Assembly (NCBI GenBank): GCA_030272585.1
Contig: BSYQ01000013.1
Span: 3,073,695 to 3,137,694 of the forward strand
Length of the DNA stretch: 64,000 nt
Origin: Bryopsis sp. KO-2023
Taxonomy: Eukaryota > Chlorophyta > Ulvophyceae > Bryopsidales > Bryopsidaceae
Direction: 5' to 3'
In this document: positions 57,201-64,000 of the stretch, in pieces
How the letters are laid out: each line of letters opens with the position of its first letter
How positions within the stretch are numbered: position 1 is the first letter of the stretch
Program-made: the position numbers and the translations under genes
Notes under the pieces: model-generated
What the model was told of the DNA's origin: nothing
The model's database searches: none
The model's input: the letters and a program-made list of their open reading frames with translations, nothing else

Positions 57201-59811
57201 CCCAGCTGCTACCTATGATTTTCCTTGCCTACTCTTTTTTCCTTGAATTGGTGGCTCAGGCCACAACACATGCAATCCCAGTTCTTGGGCTCCACCCCCC
57301 CCCCAAAAAAAAAACACCCAGAGTTCCTCTTGGGTTGGGTGCTCCTTTTTTTGGTGCAGACTGGGGTTCCCTCGACTAGCCCTGCTCCCTCCAACCACAC
57401 CGAGTTCGCAAACGTGTGGGAGTGTTTTCAAGAACGTTCAATTAAGCTCAATTCAGCCTCCATTTGACGTCACCTGGGGGTGACGGCGCGATCACGTGAC
57501 CGGTTTGTGGGTACCTGATCGTTGAGGGCACCAAAAGCTCGTGGCGGTAGTATACCCCATTGAAATTGGAACAGACGCGTGATCTTTAACAAGATGGGCG
57601 TGTTGCACCTAGTGCTTAAACCCGAGTTTCCAGATGGGGGTTCAACCCCCAGCTGCCACCTATGAATTTTCTTGTCCCACTCTTTTTTCCTTGACCCACT
57701 CTTTTTTGTGTCAGTTGGTGGCTCAGGCCACAACACATGCAGTCCCAGTTCTTGGGCTCCACCCCCCCCCCCCCAAAAAAAAACACACCCAGAATTCCTC
57801 TTGGGTTGGGTGCTCCTTTTTTTGGTGCTAACTGGGGCTCCCTCGACTAGCCCTGCTCCCTCCAATCACACCGAGTTTGCAAACGTGTGGGAGTGTTTTC
57901 AAGAACGTTCAATTAAGCTCAATTCAGCCTCCATTTGACGTCACCTGGGGGTGACGGCGCGATCACGTGACCGGTTTGCGGGTACCTGATCGTTGAGGGC
58001 ACCAAAAGCTCGTGGCGGTAGTATACCCCATTGAAATTGGAACAGACGCGTGATCTTTGACAAGATGGGCGTGTTGCACCTAGTGCTTAAACCCGAGTTT
58101 CCAGATGGGGGTTCAACCCCCAGCTGCCACCTATGAATTTTCTTGTCCCACTCTTTTTTCCTTGCCCCACTTTTTTTTGTGTCAGTTGGTGGCTCAGGCC
58201 ACAACACATGCAGTCCCAGTTCTTGGGCTCCACCCCCCCCCCCCAAAAAAAAAAACACACCCAGAATTCCTCTTGGGTTGGGTGCTCCTTTTTTTGGTGC
58301 TAACTGGGGCTCCCTCGACTAGCCCTGCTCCCTCCAATCACACCGAGTTTGCAAACGTGTGGGAGTGTTTTCAAGAACGTTCAATTAAGCTCAATTCAGC
58401 CTCCATTTGACGTCACCTGGGGGTGACGGCGCGATCACGTGACCGGTTTGCGGGTACCTGATCGTTGAGGGCACCAAAAGCTCGTGGCGGTAGTATACCC
58501 CATTGAAATTGGAACAGACGCGTGATCTTTGACAAGATGGGCGTGTTGCACCTAGTGCTTAAACCCGAGTTTCCAGATGGGGGTTCAACCCCCAGCTGCC
58601 ACCTATGAATTTTCTTGTCCCACTCTTTTTTCCTTGCCCCACTTTTTTTTGTGTCAGTTGGTGGCTCAGGCCACAACACATGCAGTCCCAGTTCTTGGGC
58701 TCCACCCCCCCCCCCAAAAAAAAACACACACACCCAGAATTCCTCTTGGGTTGGGTGCTCCTTTTTTTGGTGCTAACTGAGGCTCCCTCGACTAGCCCTG
58801 CTCCCTCCAATCAAACCGAGTTTGCAAACGTGTGGGAGTGTTTTCAAGAACGTTCAATTAAGCTCAATTCAGCCTCCATTTGACGTCACCTGGGGGTGAC
58901 GGCGCGATCACGTGACCGGTTTGTGGGTACCTGATCGTTGAGGGCACCAAAAGCTCGTGGCGGTAGTATACCCCATTGAAATTGGAACAGACGCGTGATC
59001 TTTGACAAGATGGGCGTGTTGCACCTAGTGCTTAAACCCGAGTTTCCAGATGGGGGTTCAACCCCCAGCTGCCACCTATGACTTTCCTTGCCCACTCTTT
59101 TTTCCTTGCCCCACTGTTTTTTTGAGTCAGTTGGTGGCTCAGGCCACAACACATGCAGTCCCAGTTCTTGGGCTCCACCCCCCCCCAAAAAAAAATACCC
59201 AGAATTCCTCTTGGGTTGGGTGCTACTTTTTTTGGTGCTGACTGTGGTTCCCTCTCCTAGCCCTGCTCCCTCCAACCACACCGAGTTTGCAAACGTGTGG
59301 GAGTGTTTTCAAGAACGTTCAATTGAGCTCAATTCAGCCTCCATTTGACGTCACCTGGGGATGGCGGCGCGATCACGTGACCGGTTTGTGGGTACTTGAA
59401 CGTTGAGGGCACCAAAAGCTCGTGGCGGTAGTATACCCCATTGAAATTGGAACAGACGCGTGATCTTTGACAAGATGGGCGTGTTGCACCTAGTGCTTAA
59501 ACCCGAGTTTCCAGATGGGGGTTCAACCCCCAGCTGCCACCTATGAATTTTCTTGTCCCACTCTTTTTTCCTTGCCCCACTTTTTTTTGTGTCAGTTGGT
59601 GGCTTAGGGCACAACACATGCAGTCCCAGTTCTTGGGCTCCACCACCCCCCCAAAAAAAAACACCCAGAGTTCCTCTTGGGTTGGGTGCTACTTTTTTTG
59701 GTGCTGACTGGGGTTCCCTCTCCTAGCCCTGCTCCCTCCAACCACACCGAGTTTGCAAACGTGTGGGAGTGTTTTCAAGAACGTTCAATTAAGCTCAATT
59801 CAGCCTCCATT
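54231..59811 (+). repeat. Higher-order duplication inside the satellite
   Basis: Successive unit lengths from 54231 are 447, 471, 472, 465, 466, 466; from 57018 they are 447, 471, 472, 473, 465, 466. Variants match in order: AATTGGTGGC deletion with GTGCAGACTGG, then CTAACTGGGGCTCC, CTAACTGAGGCTCC, TGACTGTGGTTCC with CAATTGAGC, then GGCTTAGGGCAC. A block of five to six units has been duplicated in tandem, with one extra unit in the second copy. Confidence 0.85.
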
Positions 59812-62800
59812 TGACGTCACCTGGGGGTGACGGCGCGATCACGTGACCGGTTTGTGGGTACCTGATCGTTGAGGGCACCAAAAGCTCGTGGCGGTAGTAT
59901 ACCCCATTGAAATTGGAACAGACGCGTGATCTTTGACAAGATGGGCGTGTTGCACCTAGTGCTTAAACCCGAGTTTCCAGATGGGGGTTCAACCCCCAGC
60001 TGCCACCTATGAATTTTCTTGTCCCACTCTTTTTTCCTTGCCCCACTTTTTTTTGTGTCAGTTGGTGGCTTAGGGCACAACACATGCAGTCCCAGTTCTT
60101 GGGCTCCACCACCCCCCCAAAAAAAAACACCCAGAGTTCCTCTTGGGTTGGGTGCTACTTTTTTTGGTGCTGACTGGGGTTCCCTCTCCTAGCCCTGCTC
60201 CCTCCAACCACACCGAGTTTGCAAACGTGTGGGAGTGTTTTCAAGAACGTTCAATTAAGCTCAATTCAGCCTCCATTTGACGTCACCTGGGGATGGCGGC
60301 GCGATCACGTGACCGGTTTGTGGGTACCTGATCGTTGAGGGCACCAAAAGCTCGTGGCGGTAGTATACCCCATTGAAATTGGAACAGACGCGTGATCTTT
60401 GACAAGATGGGCGTGTTGCACCTAGTGCTTAAACCCGAGTTTCCAGATGGGGGTTCAACCCCCAGCTGCCACCTATGAATTTTCTTGTCCCACTCTTTTT
60501 TCCTTGCCCCACTTTTTTTTGTGTCAGTTGGTGGCTCAGGCCACAACACATGCAGTCCCAGTTCTTGGGCTCCATCCCCCCCCAAAAAAAAAACACCCAG
60601 AATTCCTCTTGGGTTGGGTGCTACTTTTTTTGGTGCTGACTGGGGTTCCCTCTCCTAGCCCTGCTCCCTCCAACCACACCGAGTTTGCAAACGTGTGGGA
60701 GTGTTTTCAAGAACGTTCAATTAAGCTCAATTCAGCCTCCATTTGACGTCACCTGGGGATGGCGGCGCGATCACGTGACCGGTTTGTGGGTACCTGATCG
60801 TTGAGGGCACCAAAAGCTCGTGGCGGTAGTATACCCCATTGAAATTGGAACAGACGCGTGATCTTTAACAAGATGGGCGTGTTGCACCTAGTGCTTAAAC
60901 CCGAGTTTCCAGATGGGGGTTCAACCCCCAGCTGCCACCTATGAATTTTCTTGTCCCACTCTTTTTTCCTTGACCCACTTTTTTTTGTGTCAGTTGGTGG
61001 CTCAGGTCACAACACATGCAGTCCCAGTTCTTGGGCTCCACCACCCCCCCAAAAAAAAACACCCAGAGTTCCTCTTGGGTTGGGTGCTACTTTTTTTGGT
61101 GCTGACTGGGGTTCCCTCTCCTAGCCCTGCTCCCTCCAACCACACCGAGTTTGCAAGCGTGTGGGAGTGTTTTCAAGAACGTTCAATTAAGCTCAATTCA
61201 GCCTCCATTTGACGTCACCTGGGGGTGGCGGCGCGATCACGTGACCGGTTTGTGGGTACCTGATCGTTGAGGGCACCAAAAGCTCGTGGCGGTAGTATAC
61301 CCCATTGAAATTGGAACAGACGCGTGATCTTTGACAAGATGGGCGTGTTGCACCTAGTGCTTAAACCCGAGTTTCCAGATGGGGGTTCAACCCCCAGCTG
61401 CCACCTATGATTTTCCTTGCCCACTCTTTTTTCCTTGACCCACTTTTTTTTGTGTCAGTTGGTGGCTCAAGCCACAACACATGCAGTCCCAGTTCTTGGG
61501 CTCCACCCCCCCCCCCAAAAAAAAACACCCAGAGTTCCTCTTGGGTTGGGTGCTCCTTTTTTTGGTGCTGACTGGGGTTCCCTCTCCTAGCCCTGCTCCC
61601 TCCAACCACACCGAGTTTGCAAACGTGTGGGAGTGTTTTCAAGAACGTTCAATTAAGCTCAATTCAGCCTCCATTTGACGTCACCTGGGGGTGACGGCGC
61701 GATCACGTGACCGGTTTGTGGGTACCTGATCGTTGAGGGCACCAAAAGCTCGTGGCGGTAGTATACCCCATTGAAATTGGAACAGACGCGTGATCTTTGA
61801 CAAGATGGGCGTGTTGCACCTAGTGCTTGAACCCGAGTTTCCAGATGGGGGTTCAACCCCCAGCTGCCACCTATGAATTTTCTTGTCCCACTCTTTTTTC
61901 CTTGCCCCGCTTTTTTTTGTGTCAGTTGGTGGCTCAGGCCACAACACATGCAATCCCAGTTCTTGGGCTCCACCCCCCCCCCAAAAAAAAACACCCAGAA
62001 TTCCTCTTGGGTTGGGTGCTCCTTTTTTTGGTGCTGACTGGGGTTCCCTCTCCTAGCCCTGCTCCCTCCAACCACACCGAGTTTGCAAACGTGTGGGAGT
62101 GTTTTCAAGAACGTTCAATTAAGCTCAATTCAGCCTCCATTTGACGTCACCTGGGGGTGACGGCGCGATCACGTGACCGGTTTGTGGGTACCTGATCGTT
62201 GAGGGCACCAAAAGCTCGTGGCGGTAGTATACCCCATTGAAATTGGAACAGACGCGTGATCTTTGACAAGATGGGCGTGTTGCACCTAGTGCTTGAACCC
62301 GAGTTTCCAGATGGGGGTTCAACCCCCAGCTGCCACCTATGAATTTTCTTGTCCCACTCTTTTTTCCTTGCCCCGCTTTTTTTTGTGTCAGTTGGTGGCT
62401 CAGGCCACAACACATGCAATCCCAGTTCTTGGGCTCCACCCCCCCCCCCAAAAAAAACACCCAGAATTCCTCTTGGGTTGGGTGCTACTTTTTTTGGTGC
62501 TGACTGTGGTTCCCTCTCCTAGCCCTGCTCCCTCCAACCACACCGAGTTTGCAAACGTGTGGGAGTGTTTTCAAGAACGTTCAATTAAGCTCAATTCAGC
62601 CTCCATTTGACGTCACCTGGGGATGGCGGCGCGATCACGTGACCGGTTTGTGGGTACCTGATCGTTGAGGGCACCAAAAGCTCGTGGCGGTAGTATACCC
62701 CATTGAAATTGGAACAGACGCGTGATCTTTGACAAGATGGGCGTGTTGCACCTAGTGCTTAAACCCGAGTTTCCAGATGGGGGTTCAACCCCCAGCTGCC

Positions 62801-64000
62801 ACCTATGATTTTCCTTGCCCACTCTTTTTTCCTTGACCCACTTTTTTTTGTGTCAGTTGGTGGCTCAGGCCACAACACATGCAGTCCCAGTTCTTGGGCT
62901 CCACCACCCCCCCAAAAAAAAACACCCAGAGTTCCTCTTGGGTTGGGTGCTACTTTTTTTGGTGCTGACTGGGGTTCCCTCTCCTAGCCCTGCTCCCTCC
63001 AACCACACCGAGTTTGCAAACGTGTGGGAGTGTTTTCAAGAACGTTCAATTAAGCTCAATTCAGCCTCCATTTGACGTCACCTGGGGATGGCGGCGCGAT
63101 CACGTGACCGGTTTGTGGGTACCTGATCGTTGAGGGCACCAAAAGCTCGTGGCGGTAGTATACCCCATTGAAATTGGAACAGACGCGTGATCTTTGACAA
63201 GATGGGCGTGTTGCACCTAGTGCTTAAACCCGAGTTTCCAGATGGGGGTTCAACCCCCAGCTGCCACCTATGAATTTTCTTGTCCCACTCTTTTTTCCTT
63301 GCCCCACTTTTTTTTGTGTCAGTTGGTGGCTCAGGCCACAACACATGCAGTCCCAGTTCTTGGGCTCCACCACCCCCCCAAAAAAAAACACCCAGAGTTC
63401 CTCTTGGGTTGGGTGCTACTTTTTTTGGTGCTGACTGGGGTTCCCTCTCCTAGCCCTGCTCCCTCCAACCACACCGAGTTTGCAAACGTGTGGGAGTGTT
63501 TTCAAGAACGTTCAATTAAGCTCAATTCAGCCTCCATTTGACGTCACCTGGGGATGGCGGCGCGATCACGTGACCGGTTTGTGGGTACCTGATCGTTGAG
63601 GGCACCAAAAGCTCGTGGCGGTAGTATACCCCATTGAAATTGGAACAGACGCGTGATCTTTGACAAGATGGGCGTGTTGCACCTAGTGCTTAAACCCGAG
63701 TTTCCAGATGGGGGTTCAACCCCCAGCTGCCACCTATGAATTTTCTTGTCCCACTCTTTTTTCCTTGCCCCACTTTTTTTTGTGTCAGTTGGTGGCTCAG
63801 GCCACAACACATGCAGTCCCAGTTCTTGGGCTCCATCCCCCCCCCAAAAAAAAAACACCCAGAATTCCTCTTGGGTTGGGTGCTACTTTTTTTGGTGCTG
63901 ACTGGGGTTCCCTCTCCTAGCCCTGCTCCCTCCAACCACACCGAGTTTGCAAGCGTGTGGGAGTGTTTTCAAGAACGTTCAATTAAGCTCAATTCAGCCT

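Larger units (their letters stand above)
47534..64000 (+). repeat. Satellite array, segment 3 (reaches the window edge)
   Basis: Thirty-four unit starts, from 47652 and 48118 then 49127, 49587 and on at about 466-bp steps to 63539, broken only by the miniature element at 48131-48668. Most units are 460-473 bp; those starting at 53318, 54231 and 57018 are 447 bp through an identical short deletion before AATTGGTGGCTC. Other variation is in the C-run/A-run tract. Short frames of 60-149 codons recur on both strands but are only the repeat read through. The array continues beyond 64000. Confidence 0.98.

Noticed and set aside
47657..63941. Recurring open frames of 60-149 codons on both strands of the satellite
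   Set aside because: They repeat with the unit, shift when the C/A tract changes length, occur in several frames at once and match no protein; they are the satellite read through.

Overview
This window reads as a gene-poor, repeat-dominated stretch of a eukaryotic nuclear genome. The reasons are spliceosomal signals (a polypyrimidine tract plus AG at 309-310, a TACTAAC branch site at 35450-35456), LTR retrotransposons of the Ty3/gypsy chromovirus type, and a long satellite array. The host cannot be fixed from sequence alone. The reverse transcriptase motifs (S-P-W-G-A/S-P, R-Y-G-H-Y/F-E) lean towards a green-lineage host with a large genome, such as a streptophyte alga; a fungus is the main alternative. 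No bacterial feature is present.

Layout. (1) 1-5.95 kb is purine/pyrimidine-asymmetric low-complexity DNA with one credible terminal exon (311-580). (2) From about 6.23 kb to the right edge, the original sequence is a single satellite array with a unit of about 466 bp (41 unit starts). Later insertions split it into 6231-8681, 28232-29073 and 47534-64000. (3) Element 1 (8682-28231, plus strand) sits in the array. It has 389-bp LTRs, an extra 5' ORF, gag, pol and a third ORF. Its pol is cut by Element 2 (14724-23761, minus strand, 464-bp LTRs), and its third ORF is cut by a foldback element (about 26085-27425). (4) Element 3 (29074-47533, minus strand, 514-bp LTRs) sits in the array. Its gag is cut by Element 4 (34754-45423, plus strand, 174-bp LTRs). 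(5) A 538-bp miniature LTR element (48131-48668, 71-bp LTRs) sits in the array. All five LTR insertions have TG...CA ends and exact 5-bp target duplications, and both interrupted genes rejoin in frame.

How the parts work. Each large element makes Gag, and makes Pol (protease, reverse transcriptase, RNase H, integrase, C-terminal chromodomain) by a -1 frameshift at a shared G-NNA-AAC signal at or just before the gag stop. All five LTR elements carry the same primer-binding site, TGGTTTCGGAGC. The chromodomains fit the concentration of insertions in satellite DNA.

The most unusual feature is a third ORF downstream of pol in Elements 1, 2 and 4. In each it encodes a coiled coil followed by a Cys/His array spaced like a RING finger. 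Its start codon lies behind an A-rich tract, and Element 3 lacks it. This looks like an accessory, possibly ubiquitin-ligase-like protein of these chromoviruses rather than an envelope, because no signal peptide or membrane segment is visible.
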